Assembly (NCBI GenBank): GCA_946902875.1 | Contig: OX336336.1 | Location: 29,405,558-29,469,557 of the forward strand | Reading direction: 5' to 3' | Source: Nematopogon swammerdamellus | Taxonomy: Eukaryota; Arthropoda; Insecta; Lepidoptera; Adelidae | Length of the DNA stretch: 64,000 bases | Part shown: positions 52,862 through 63,819 of the stretch, piece by piece | Layout of the letters: every line of letters starts with the position of its first letter | Position numbering within the stretch: position 1 is the first letter of the stretch | Made by a program: the position numbers and the translations under genes | The notes under the pieces: model-generated | Databases searched by the model: none | Seen by the model: the letters and a program-made list of their open reading frames with translations, nothing else | Told to the model about the DNA's origin: nothing

Positions 52862-54646
52862 GAAGGTGTGGATCTAAGCTTACGATGGCTTCACCGAACA
52901 TATCCGGGCCCATCGGCAGTAGAGGAGGGTATTAATCGAGGCCGGGACTAGCGAGTGGCCACTCTAAATTTCCCGCGCATGCTTCACGTTTCGGCTCGCT
53001 TCAAGCCCTCGTCAGCTAGTCTGCGTTGACTAGGACGCGGGGAAACCACCAGTCCCGCTCTCGACCTCCCTCTCTCTACCTATCCATATTCTGTAGGATG
53101 CTTCCAGTGACGTTTTCGAAGCTCTCTCCATATATGAGCTTAGCGTCGATCTTGGGAGCCCTAGATTCTTGAAGAGACTGTAGAGCGACTTCGCTGGTAG
53201 TCCTCTTGCTCCGACTTCCACAGCGAAGAGATCAGTCTTGAATCCGTTTCTCACAATCCGGTCTACTAAGTTGCAGTACTTGTTAAGTTTGATGTTGTGG
53301 TCCTTCGGTATGTTACTTTCCCATGGAACTGTAAGTTCAACAAGTACTACATGCTTTGTCGCTTTTGAGAATATGAGTATATCCGGTCTTAATGCTGTGG
53401 TACAGATTTCCGAAGGCATTTGGTAATGCTTCTCATGTGTGTCCATCAACAATTCCCAATCCTTTGCTGCTCCCAAAATTGAAGAAGGTTTAGTCCTATC
53501 TTTAGGCAGCTTATTGGCTCCAGGTTTCACAAAGTTGACCTTCTGGAAGCCGCTACTGGTTTGCCCTTTCCTGGTCCGTGCAATTGACAGGTTGATGGCC
53601 TCTCTGATGATTTGGAGGACTTTATCATGACGGTAGGAATACTGGCCTCGCTCAAGTAGTATTTTGCATCCGCATAACAAATGTTTGGCCGTGCCTACGA
53701 ACTCCTTACATGACGGGCATAGTTTATTTGTAGATTTCCCCCATCTAACTAGGTTACTCGGGTCGGGGAGAGTAAGCTGGAATGCATTTAAGTAGAACTT
53801 AAGCAGCTCAGGGGACCAGTTGTATATTATGGATTTCCACTTCAATGCAGGAGGGATGCAGAAGTCACCCACTGTTAGCCAATCATTCTGCATTTCTAGG
53901 TTTAAGGCGTGAAGTTTGAAGCCTTGTTCCATGTCCTCCTGAGCAAAACCTTTCAGTATTTCTTTATCAGACTTTGCTGTTTCTATGCCCAATCCAGATC
54001 TATTGGTGCGTGTACCAACTTGGAATGATTTGTAGAAGTCGAGTCTCGATTCCAGTTCATCTGATAGTGATGTGTTGGGTAAGGCTTGAATAGTGCTATC
54101 ATTGGAGTCTTTGAGTATACATCGTTTGGCTATTCTCGCCTTTTGATAAAATATCGACGGTTTCTTAATGTTCAGTCCAAAGTTATTGTGAGATCTGTAT
54201 AGCGTTGACGAGTCAGCCGGGTGAGCCAGTCCAAACCATGATTTCAGGAATCTGGTCACATACGAGTCTAATTTAGTCAGGTTTTGCTTTGTGAAGTCGT
54301 AGACGAGAAATGGCCATGAAAGTTTTGATGTCAGGTAGTTATCGTAAATCCATGCCTTTTGTGTACCCAGGAGGGGAAGATTGTCAGTTTGGCGGAGGCT
54401 CTCTTCGAAAAGTTGGGCAATATCATCAGTAGGATGCTCCTTTCCTCTGCTGGTGATCCTTTTGCCCAAGAATTTAAAAGGAGCTTCATCAGCCACGGTT
54501 GCGATTGGTTTTCCGGCTACTGTCAAACCTGGATTGCTCGAGGTAAACTTTGAACCTTTCCTGGTTAAGCTCAAACAGTAGCACTTCGCTGGTTTTATCT
54601 TCATCCCTTTGGTCCATTCACAATAGTCATCCACCACCTTAAGAAG
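52862..54646 (-). mobile_element. R2-group LINE with restriction-like endonuclease, 5' truncated
   Basis: The longest copy of the family in the window. The element is cut off just downstream of the RT catalytic box. The uninterrupted target is visible at about 56466-56490 (gttacgaagtaactattaag), which fixes both ends. 3' UTR shared with the copies at 5205, 13520, 21035 and 43625. Confidence 0.85.
53030..54637 (-). pseudogene. C-terminal ORF of R2-group LINE (thumb, zinc knuckle, RLE endonuclease)
   Basis: About 535 open codons. It begins after the RT catalytic motif (CEWTKGMKIKPAKCYCLSL is the post-FADD region). The CCHC knuckle CPSCKEFVGTAKHLLCGC and then RPDILIFSKATKHVVLVELT with VPWE fit the PD-(D/E)xK restriction-like endonuclease of R2/R4/NeSL/HERO-type elements. 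The catalytic RPD and VE are intact, but without endonuclease-upstream RT domains it cannot move by itself. The exact clade is uncertain. Confidence 0.85.
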
Positions 54647-54780
54647 CTATTAAGTAATCTGTGCCGATACTACCGCTCACAACAACATTACTATTTACAG
54701 TCTAAACGTGAATACTCAAGACTGACCGCTCTGCACAATTATAGACTCACTTGTTTAACGTCAAGTGCATGTATGTACAT
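54647..54780. repeat. Repeat unit, right part
   Basis: ctattaagtaatctgtg continues the repeat copy seen at 56475-56500. Confidence 0.5.
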
Positions 54781-54914
54781 ATGTAGCTACTGATTAGAAT
54801 GTTCGTGTCTTTGAAGTAGCATCACATCTGAAATACATCGATCGGTGACGTCGCATTCTCTTGTGTCACGCATGTCTGACGGTGTCCCACGTACTACGTT
54901 GTGATTGTGTGCAG

Positions 54915-55092
54915 GCCGGCCAAGCGCAGGAAGTCCAAGAGCCACAGCGGCGAGGGCGAGCCCGAGGAGAGCTCGGCCGCTCCCGTGCCCGACCCCATCC
55001 CCGTCCCCGACCCCGACCCCGTCCCCGTCCCCAACTCGAACCCGTCCCCCGAGCCGGCCGCCGCCTCCGCCCCCACCTCCACGTCCGCCGCC
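54915..55092 (+). CDS. E23: basic NLS-like cluster and DP/PVP repeat
   Basis: Phase 2 in, phase 0 out. The split codon GC|G joins to PAKRRKSKSHSGEGEPEESS, then PVPDPIPVPDPDPVPVPNSN and a Ser/Ala/Pro end. KRRKSK is a likely nuclear localisation signal. Acceptor gtgcag, donor gtgagt. Confidence 0.85.
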
Positions 55093-55590
55093 GTGAGTAT
55101 AAGTGTTTTTATTGCATTTAAATATCAACTGTGACTTAGACCATACATATGTATGTGTGATTAGGTGTTCGCCGACTTATTAGAATCATTACCAATTTTT
55201 GAAATCGTAAATTTCCAGCAGTATTTCCCCCCCAAGTACATCGCAACCCCCATATTCTGAATGTCCTCAGCACTGTTGGCACTTATAACGGGATGAAATT
55301 ATGCACCAAGTCGGTCCCTAAGTCAATCCCTAAAAATGTGTCGGTGGTCCACATTGGGACTGTTGGGTAGTGCTGGTCTCTGGTTTAAGGTACGTTGACA
55401 CGATGCGAGGTTTCACGCACGAGGAGCATGCCGCCTTCTTGAACGAGAAAAGTCGTAGCGTTCGTCGAACAGTTTGCGAGCTTGCGAGAACTGTCTACAC
55501 GGTGCGTAAACGCATTGGAGAAGCATTACTCGTGCGTGGACTCGCATCGTGTGAACCAGGCATTAGTTAGAGTGATGTGTGCGCGCGCAG

Positions 55591-55656
55591 GTGCCGGCGC
55601 CGCCCGCCGCCGCCGCCGCCGCTCTGCTCGGCCCCGGCGCCGCCACACTCACCAAG
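55591..55656 (+). CDS. E24: Ala/Pro linker
   Basis: 22 codons, phase 0/0. VPAPPAAAAAALLGPGAATL then TK. Acceptor gcgcgcag, donor gttcac. Confidence 0.75.
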
Positions 55657-55829
55657 GTTCACATCTCATTCTCTATTCTTCTACTACCCCACCAGAAATA
55701 TATTTACAGAATCGACATATATTCTTATTAGGAAAAATTGAAAATTGTCAGAGAGGAATCCTTATGGTGAGACTTTGTTGTCTGTTTTCATGTTGCAGCC
55801 CCTTAACGCTGCATGCAATGTAAAATTTT

Positions 55830-55955
55830 ACAATGTGTGGCCGGTACTTAAAAATAATAGCCCCACTGCATCTCGCTCCGTGAATGTCGTAAAAGGCGAC
55901 TAATGGATATGGACGAGATGTCGTGCCAAAGGGCGACAGGATAGCCACCTCTGTA
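55830..55955 (+). mobile_element. Retroelement fragment with gtcgtaaaaggcgacta block
   Basis: gtgtggccggtacttaaaaa and gccccactgcatctcgctcc, as in 893 and, inverted, 39905. Confidence 0.6.
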
Positions 55956-56082
55956 ATTTACTGGATTGTCGGTATATATATATAGCGTGAGGTGTGTAAT
56001 ATGGAGATAGGGGTAGTGAAGACAGTAGATATGGTAGCTAAGTTAAGTCAATGAGACGGGTGGTGTTATTGGCCTGGTGCAG

Positions 56083-56152
56083 GTGCCGGTGTCGATGATC
56101 CGAGCGCTGCCGCCGGGCGTGCGGCCCCTCCCCCTCCCGCCCAAGCTCAAGT
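56083..56152 (+). CDS. E25: Pro-rich segment
   Basis: Phase 0 in, phase 1 out. VPVSMIRALPPGVRPLPLPP then KLK. Acceptor tggtgcag, donor gtaagt. Confidence 0.82.
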
Positions 56153-56199
56153 GTAAGTATACACTAACTCTTCATCCCTACAGAGCGATCTCACTGGTG

Positions 56200-56500
56200 A
56201 ACATTGTTCCACTCACCGGCAGGCCTCATGCACTCGTACTTGCGCGCGCTAACTACCTACGGCCGGCGATCCATAATTCAGTATGCTGCCGACAGCCGCG
56301 CGGAGCATACATACGCGCGCGCTCACGCTACTGCTTTCAGCTGCAAAGCAATAATCACTTTACACTCGATCGTTTAGGTACATTTTCGCACGCAGCGATT
56401 GGCGACGTGAAACAGTAGGCTATTAAAGCCGTTGGTATGGAACTTTTTCTATGGAGTGATTTATCTGTTACGAAGTAACTATTAAGTAATCTGTGTCACC
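56200..56500. repeat. Repeat unit, uninterrupted copy
   Basis: Same repeat as 52590-52861 plus 54647 onward; it holds the empty target of the R2-group LINE. Family unknown. Confidence 0.7.
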
Positions 56501-56786
56501 GGGTCCGCCCGGGGTGCGCTCCGCGCGCGTACTCGCGATATAATTTACGCGCTAATAGAAGTGCAGATTTTATTTCACGCAGATAATATTCACAGTGCGT
56601 GTTAGTCCTAAAAGAACCTTTATTTCTGCACTCCTGTATTTTCTTGTATCTTTTTGTCAAATTTTTTTTAAATTGTGCAATAAATATAAAGTTTCTATTC
56701 TTTGAAAGGGGGCGATAAAAAATAACATGTGTCCAAATAGTGTCCAAGTGTAATGTAATGCATTACCAATCAATACTTATAATAAA

Positions 56787-57136
56787 TCTGATAGGGCTGG
56801 TCACGGAGTAAGTTACTTTTTATGAGATACTGCGTCTGTAGACTCTATGTATGATACTAAAACTAAATTGACGATTTTTAGAAATCTTTTCTGTATGTAT
56901 GTTCCTCTATATCTCTTAAACCGATCATCCGAATTCGATCAAACTTTGTACAAGCACATTTAACAAGGTGGAACACAGAATAGGCAAAATAAAATTCAGT
57001 TCCGGTTACGCTAAGATGTAGCTTTCATACAAACATAATTGTTCCGCGCGCCGAAATAAAGGTACGGTAGCGGGATTACTTACTTTCTTCTTTTTAAACA
57101 CGAATTTCACGCGAGCGAAGCCGCGGGCAAATGCTA
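56787..57136 (+). mobile_element. Helitron-type element, copy 2
   Basis: Pair of 14012-14361. Ends gcgagcgaagccgcgggcaa followed by atgctagt. Confidence 0.78.
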
Positions 57137-57253
57137 GTTACCAATAAATGAATAAACTGAAAATGAAGCCTTACCAAGTCATCCACTAGGGTGACTTGGT
57201 CCCTGGTCGACGGTGCGTTGCGTAGTAATGTGTGTTGTGTGCGTGCGTTGCAG

Positions 57254-57375
57254 CGAGCGTGGGCAGCTCCATCTGCGAGATGCGGATGGGGGAGCGGATG
57301 GTGAAGGTGCAGAAGATCGTGATGACCAAGGCGGAGGTCGAGGCCATGTCCAAGAAGGGTCTCCTAGAGATGAAG
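57254..57375 (+). CDS. E26: conserved-looking helical segment
   Basis: Phase 1 in, phase 0 out. SSVGSSICEMRMGERMVKVQ then KIVMTKAEVEAMSKKGLLEM and K. Unlike the linkers it has mixed composition and predicted helices, suggesting a folded tail domain. Acceptor cgttgcag, donor gtacgt. This exon is the founder of the following 140-bp array. Confidence 0.88.
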
Positions 57376-58220
57376 GTACGTGGTAGAGATGAAGGTACGT
57401 GGGCAGCTCCATCTGCGAGATGCGGATGGGGGAGCGGACGGTGAAGGTGCAGAAGATCGTGATGACCAAGGCGGAGGTCGAGGCCATGTCCAAGAAGGGT
57501 CTCCTAGAGATGACGGTACGTGGTAGAGATGAAGGTACGTGGGCAGCTCCATCTGCGAAATGCGGATGGGGGAGCGGACGGTGAAGGTGCAGAAGATCGT
57601 GATGACCAAGGCGGAGGTCGAGGCCATGTCCAAGAAGGGTCTCCTAGAGATGACGGTACGTGGTAGAGATGAAGGTACGTGGGCAGCTCCATCTGCGAGA
57701 TGCGGATGGGGGAGCGGACGGTGAAGGTGCAGAAGATCGTGATGACCAAGGCGGAGGTCGAGGCCATGTCCAAGAAGGCTCTCCTAGAGATGAAGGTACG
57801 TGGTAGAGATGAAGGTACGTGGGCAGCTCCATCTGCGAGATGCGGATGGGGGAGCGGACGGTGAAGGTGCAGAAGATCGTGATGACCAAGGCGGAGGTCG
57901 AGGCCATGTCCAAGAAGGGTCTCCTAGAGATGAAGGTACGTGGTAGAGATGAAGGTACGTGGGCAGCTCCATCTGCGAGATGCGGATGGGGGAGCGGATG
58001 GTGAAGGTGCAGAAGATCGTGATGACCAAGGCGGAGGTCGAGGCCATGTCCAAGAAGGGTCTCCTAGAGATGAAGGTACGTGGTAGAGATGAAGGTACGT
58101 GGGCAGCTCCATCTGCGAGATGCGGATGGGGGAGCGAATGGTGAAGGTGCAGAAGATCGTGATGACCAAGGCGGAGGTCGAGGCCATGTCCAAGAAGGGT
58201 CTCCTAGAGATGAAGGTACG
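57261..58220 (+). repeat. 140-bp tandem array of exon E26, seven copies
   Basis: Copies start at 57261, 57401, 57541, 57681, 57821, 57961 and 58101, differing at only a few bases (ATG/ACG in GER-M/T-VKV; AAG/ACG at the last codon of copies 2 and 3; GGT/GCT in copy 4). Only copy 1 has the intron acceptor; only copy 7 runs into a different downstream intron sequence (gtacgccttg). Confidence 0.95.
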
Positions 58221-58655
58221 CCTTGCTGATTTATGTGATCCATGCAGTTCTGCACAACACCTACGTATAAATGATTTGTATGTGGTGGACGGATGATGAT
58301 GCCTTTTTTTTTGACGTGATAGCGTCACGTTTTATAAATTGATAAACACCGGCTGCACGCACGAAAAAGTGTCACGTTCCATCTGAGCCTGTGTGTGCAA
58401 GCTAGAGCGCGTAACAAGCGATAGAGAGGCACGATCGGCCCAAGCGTCGGCTTGTACACATTTATCTCTCTGGTTCTAAAGTACCAGGGCAGCACAAATT
58501 GAAAGGAGGTTACTCGTACCATAATATATTAAGCGCATCTGGCCGGTCGGAAAAGATTTCAAATTTAGAATATTCATGAAACAAGGGTCCGAATATGTAT
58601 CACAATATCGATTTATGACGTTATTATCACGTAAAACTATCGTCCGTAAACCGAC
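58221..58655. other. Intron 26, first part, nothing recognised
   Basis: No gene or repeat recognised. Confidence 0.4.
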
Positions 58656-58659
58656 TTTT

Positions 58660-58770
58660 TTGTATGGAAACTGACACGGTTGGCTACATCACCTACAACA
58701 TCCGTGATGTCAGCCCATAACACCGGGTGAACTAGGTGCCATGTCAGTCTTCCCTTCAATCGTTGACTTG
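58660..58770 (-). mobile_element. SINE family 1 3' fragment
   Basis: tgacacggttggctacatca and ccgtgatgtcagcccataac. Confidence 0.75.
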
Positions 58771-58914
58771 ACGTTTTTACTCAGTTTACTTACCATTTTC
58801 GTAACGCTCCTAAAGAAGTATAACTTCAAAAGTATATTCCCACTGCATCTTTCCCCCGTGCATGTCGTACGGGGTAAGGACTAGGTGAAAAGGCATCTAA
58901 GGGATTTTTTATTT

Positions 58915-59313
58915 TATTTAATCCGGTATGGTTGGCTGAGTTGGAGGGGCCAAAGCGCATGCTCCGACCAGCCAATATCACCTTCGAGAAGGTAGGTGCC
59001 ATACCGGAGACTTCCCTGGATTGCTGGCTATACTGGACTAGAGGAGAACACAACCGAGGCTGCTGCTATGCGGCCATCTTACATCCAGTACGGTGGTACT
59101 AACCCAGTCGGCTACAATTTGCGCCTACCACCCAGTAAGGGGCAAGGGAAGGGACCTACAGTTTTACACCGGTTCCGAACGGTGAAGCAGCAGGTGTAGG
59201 TAAGCACGTAAATTTTTTCGTCAGAAAAAACTCATTGGTACACGCCGACCGGACTCGAACCGCGGACCTCTCGCACGAGAAGCCGATGTCCAAAACACTC
59301 GGCCACCCGCCGC
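58915..59313 (-). mobile_element. SINE family 2, near full length (minus)
   Basis: tRNA-like head at 59313-59240 (reverse complement of ggtggccgagtg and ggttcgagtccggtcggcgt) and body to about 58915. Confidence 0.88.
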
Positions 59314-59635
59314 TTAAGGATAAAGGGAGATAGGCGAGGCACTTCTCACCTTCAACCGAGTCATGCAGTCTTCGTGCCTTAATTGCCGCTTGATAGTTAT
59401 CTTGTCTTAGCACGTTGCTAACCGTGGTGATCGGTGTTGTACTGTAAGGCTAAATTGTTTGCATTTCAATGAACTTGCGTCACTTTTTCCGCCCGTTCGT
59501 CTACTAATCCGAGCGCACATCCCCCATTACCCCCCGCAAACACGACACCGCTGGCAGGGATAGTACACTGTAACAGTCTGACGTGCCTACCTCGTGTAAC
59601 GTTATTAATAGTGTGTGTGTGTGTGTGTGTTGTAG

Positions 59636-59789
59636 CACGGGACGATGGTACTGAAGCAGGGCTTCCGGCTGCCCAGCTCCGGCGACCCGGCCGCCATCCG
59701 CTCGAGCCTCGCGCGCGCCGCCTCCGCCGCGCCCGCCTCGCCGCCCGCCACACCCGCCGCACCCTCCACACCCGCCGCCGACACCGACC
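59636..59789 (+). CDS. E27: last exon seen
   Basis: Phase 0 in, phase 1 out. HGTMVLKQGFRLPSSGDPAA then Ser/Ala/Pro-rich sequence ending AADTD. Acceptor follows a (gt)n tract (gtgtgttgtag); donor gtgagt. The open phase means at least one more exon lies beyond 64000. Confidence 0.85.
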
Positions 59790-60675
59790 GTGAGTACCCA
59801 CGCCCACACACCACCACCGCGCCGCCGGCCCCCATGCTGCCCGCTCCATGTCTTAACACTTTAAGGCCCAATTGCGCCAACACGAATTTAGAGTTAAGTA
59901 GCGAGTTTTGGATTTAAACGCGGTTCCCACAGTCAACGGGTACTAGCTTAACGAGTTAAACTGGTTTATATCGTTAAATTCGTGTTGATGCAAGTGGGCC
60001 TTAGGGTCTGCATGCCTAAATTGTGGCTCTCACTCTAACAATGTGCGTTTTATTTTATTATGAACAAATTATACCTACAACTTATAAAAATATCCTCTGG
60101 GAGAAACATGCATGATAAAATTATTAATGCTTTTCAATAAAAATATTTAGTACTCCACATATAATAATAAAAAGAAAACAAAAACTTAATAAACTTTTAG
60201 TTTTTTTTTTTCAATTATTATATGTGGAGTACATTGATTTTATAGGGGGAGTCAGATGTACCGTCAGCGATGTTTTAAAGGTAACATGAAATTAGTCTTC
60301 AATTATGTCCTAAGATGGCGCCAGGAGTATCGAATTTGAATTAAATAATTATTATATTTTTAAATCTGCTAATTATAGAACGATGCTAAGTGGGAACAGC
60401 ATAGTTAAATTTAAAGATTATTTTATATTAAGTAGAAATTTCAAAATAGTGTATTTTAAGGTTTTCATAATTTTTCCAATAAATATTTTCATGTTTTGTC
60501 AGTCAGTGAGCTTGGCGGATAAAATGTATAATTTCGCCGCTTCTGCATCATAGATGTCAGACCAAAGTTAAGTTGTCCTATTTGTCTATAGATGGCATGC
60601 CTATTTCTTATTATATTGAATAGTTGCCAAATACCCACCAACCAAACCTGCGTGCAATTCAAATACGCGCGTGCG

Positions 60676-60910
60676 GTTAGGATAAAGTGGAGATACCTTC
60701 TTTAAAATTATATTTTTTTACCTCACCACCTTTGAAAACGGAAACAAACACGGTGGATTCCCAAAAGAATTATTTTATAATAATATATTTTTATTGTTTT
60801 AATATATTAGATGGAAATTTGAAAAGCTAGAATAAATTCAACAAAATACCAGAACCCCTAAACATTATTTTTATTTATAGATTTCTTTTTGTGTTTTCTT
60901 TGTTTTTGAC
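60676..60910. repeat. Direct repeat, left copy
   Basis: Shares the order aagtggagataccttcttta, caccacctttgaaaacgg, ggattcccaaaagaatt, caacaaaataccagaaccc with 62228-62440. Confidence 0.8.
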
Positions 60911-60980
60911 GTGAATTTGATGAAACGTCTTTAGCCTGCTGCCGAATGTATTTTACAAAAAGTTGCGTCACGAAAATTAT

Positions 60981-61051
60981 TTGGTTTCATAAGGGGCACT
61001 ATCACTTGAGGCACTGCCATAGGCCCCGCTTAGTGTTCCTTATGAAACCAA
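60981..61051. mobile_element. 71-bp mini-element with 14-bp inverted ends
   Basis: TTGGTTTCATAAGG ... CCTTATGAAACCAA, flanked by tcacgaaaattat on both sides (right copy offset by one base). Confidence 0.55.
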
Positions 61052-61449
61052 ATCACGAAAATTATGTACTTTTGGCGACTTAGATCTCAAAAACTATAAC
61101 AGTTATAGGAAGGTGAGGCATATCGTCCTAAAGGTAGTTCTTCCGACTTGCTAGGACGACATACCCGAGAGTCGCATATCAAGCCCTTCTATTTATGGCA
61201 CTTAGAAAAAAGGCTTCGAAAATCAATAAATGCTTATAACTCCTGAACTACTGGTCAGATCGACTTGCAATTTGTTTCTTTTCGTAGAAAAAAAATGCTA
61301 TTTTTGAAATAGTTGTTTTTTTTCAAAATCGGTTCAGCCGTTTCAGAATAAAAAAGGAAAAAGGAAAGAAGGCATATCTCGGAAACTACTGATCCACGAC
61401 TACTCATCCGCTGCAGGAAATGATAGGCCTCGATAGGATTTATTTTTTA

Positions 61450-61555
61450 AGGGAAGCACTGACGTGCCACCAAGTTCACCCGGTGTTATGGGCTGACATC
61501 ATGGATGTTGTAGGTGATGTAGCCAACCGTGTCAGTTTCAATAAAAAAAAAAATC
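61450..61555 (+). mobile_element. SINE family 1 3' end
   Basis: ggaagcactgacgtgccacc, gttatgggctgacatcatgg, and an A-tail at about 61543-61553. Confidence 0.8.
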
Positions 61556-62227
61556 AGTCGAATTCTCAACTTCGAAATTTTGGACGATCACAATACTTCC
61601 TTTCTCCTTACAGTCGCTCGAAAGTAAAAAGCCACCTCCATAGTTTTTAACCGTTGCGGCAATTTATCGATCGACGCGCGACGTTCGCTTGTTTTGGAAC
61701 ACGCAAATGTTTGCGTGGAGCGTGCAGGCAAGCGATACGGGTTACTGCGCGTGGAAAAAGGATGACACAATATCGCTGCGATCTCTTGAGACGGTCGGTT
61801 CTGTATTCACGCGATACGCACACTACCATAATCGCGGTGTCTCGTTTTAGTAATAGTTGAAGTATGAAGTACGGAGTCCAGGCACCGAATTAAAAAAAGT
61901 TGAGTCCAGATTTTTTCCATCTATGATGCTGCTGGTGGTGTTATACCCTTCGATCATAAAAAATATTAAGATTCCGCATGTCAGGGCGATTCGTGCCCCA
62001 CCAAAAATACGTGCAATTCAAATATTACGTGCATCGCCCGCTCATTCTGCCATCGACCGCCAGCGCGAGAGCACTTGCTTCAGCGTCTTCAATATTACAC
62101 AAATGCCGGCTTCAGGCCTCTGCGTAGTATACGAGAGCATCTGGCATTATATTTCAAGAGTGAAAATCCCTTCAAATACAATGTTTTATAAGAAAAAGTA
62201 AAAATTTTCACTTCATACATTTAATGT

Positions 62228-62440
62228 GTTTGGATTAAGTGGAGATGGCTTCTTTAAAATTAAATTTTTTTACGTCACCACCTTTGAAAACGGTAACACT
62301 GGATTCCCAAAAGAATTCTTTTTTATTATATATATTTTACTATATTAGATGGCAATTTTAAAAGCTACAATAAAATCAACAAAATACCAGAACCCTTACA
62401 TGATTTTTATTTACAGATTTTTGCTTGTGTTTTCTTTGTG
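62228..62440. repeat. Direct repeat, right copy
   Basis: Pair of 60676-60910, about 1.55 kb apart, same orientation. Confidence 0.8.
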
Positions 62441-62840
62441 TTTTTTTTTATTGAAAGCGCGACCTGTGGCGCCGAGGCACCCATGAGATGTCAAAGGACG
62501 CCCATGGACATTTGGTCGTATGCGGGGGTTGCGAATGCCATGCCGGCCCGACAGGTGCCTGTTCATGCCCCTCTTGAAGGACCCGAGACTGTACTTGGGA
62601 GGAAATATATAGACAGGAGAGCGTCCCAGAGTTTACCGGTTCTATAGAGGAAAAATCTGCAGAAGAGGTTGGTACGCATCCACGGTAAGTCCAGCGTGTG
62701 GGAATGCAATCCTTTTTAACAAATTCCTCTTTTCAAACAATTTCCCTTTTAAAAGCTGATATTTGGCAGAGCCATCCCACAGGTGCAAGCAGTACTCCAA
62801 GCATGACCTGATCTGCGATTTGTGCAAAAGGACTTAGGTG
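62440..62840 (-). mobile_element. LINE family A 3' part (minus)
   Basis: Reverse complement encodes KSQIRSCLEYCLHLWDGSAK at about 62770-62820 and the GRHGIRNP-type end at about 62510-62560. Internal deletions are present. Confidence 0.75.
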
Positions 62841-63815
62841 CACAAGAAATTTACGTGTTTCTTTCTTGGTTGGTTCTTGTTTGATTCTTACAGATTTTGA
62901 ATAACATATTTATTTGCTTTATGAAACGTATATGACAAGTGGTTCAAAAAAGTTAACATCAAAGGGAGGAATACGAAAATATTAAAACTGGTCTCGTTTA
63001 AATAGTTAGTGAGAAATTATTATTTAGGTTGACTGCAAAATTAAGTTTGTTTGTAATATATTTATGTATCAAAAAGGTGATGAGTGGAGGTGAGAAATGT
63101 TTTTCTTTTTATAACCAGTTTGGTGGTTCAAAAAAAATTATCAAGGTTAATTTATAGAAGATGCGTCACTACGCTCCGCATCTTCTATAAATTAACCGTA
63201 ACCTAATAGGGACCATGTCGAGGCAGCCCGTGTCGTTTGTGCATACATGTCTATTCAAAATCAATGTTTTTGTAGTTAAAAAAAGTAAAGTTTTAATTTT
63301 GCATGAAAGATTAAAAATTAAAAGTTGTATGGAAACCTGTTTCTTCTTTTAAGTAAACTAAATAAACTACGCGTCCGGCAAAACATTATTTCACTAAAAT
63401 TTATTTTTTAACTTCAGTCTACACAATAAGCTTACTAGCAATTTGCTAGCAAACTTCCCCACTTCAAAGCCACGCCCCCGTCGTATTTGTGCGGAACCCT
63501 CGGTTTGTGGGTTGGTCAACTTGGTCTGTGTTTTTAATGTTAGTAACATATTGGCTTTATTTCTAGTAGACACTTCACACTATTAAAGCTAAAATTTTGA
63601 TATTCCTGTCATTATTGTCATTTTGAGAAAGAAAGACAGGAGATGAACGAATGATTTAATAATCTTAATTTAAGCACGTCTGTCAAATTTTAGGTGATTT
63701 TAGTTGCAAGTGATATAAGACACGTCTAAAGTCGACATAAATTGACAAATGCGTTTGAAATTTTTATAAAATAATTCACTCATCATCCATAGGTTTTCTT
63801 TCACAAATAAATGTA
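62841..63815. other. AT-rich sequence with one strong hairpin
   Basis: 63145-63165 and 63177-63197 form a perfect 21-bp stem with an 11-base loop. Otherwise nothing recognised. Confidence 0.5.
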
Positions 63816-63819
63816 AATC

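Larger units (their letters stand above)
10035..59789 (+). other. ZAD / C2H2 zinc-finger / AT-hook gene (span of coding exons seen)
   Basis: One gene of at least 27 coding exons, 3643 nt of CDS in the window, continuing to the right. The ZAD (zinc-finger-associated domain, a Cys4 insect dimerisation domain) is followed by ten C2H2 fingers, a charged E/R/K helix, three AT-hooks (RRGRPP cores) and basic clusters, so the product is most likely a nuclear DNA-binding protein that contacts both specific sequence (fingers) and AT-rich minor groove (AT-hooks). Exon phases agree at all junctions. Exons are strongly GC-rich with Ala, Pro and Glu codon runs, while introns are AT-rich and packed with transposons. 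ZAD proteins are numerous and lineage-specific in insects, and I do not recognise a named orthologue. A shorter product ending at the in-frame stop of the putative exon at 35076 is possible. Confidence 0.85.
59790..61440. other. Intron after E27, AT-rich with small inverted repeats
   Basis: Contains a hairpin at 60151-60235 (ctccacatataataa / ttattatatgtggag) and a 71-bp mini-element at 60981-61051. No exon with the required phase was found. Confidence 0.45.

Noticed and set aside
57179..58328. Series of minus-strand 89-codon ORFs and plus-strand 61-codon ORFs
   Set aside because: Shadows and read-through products of the E26 tandem array; only the first copy is spliced as E26.
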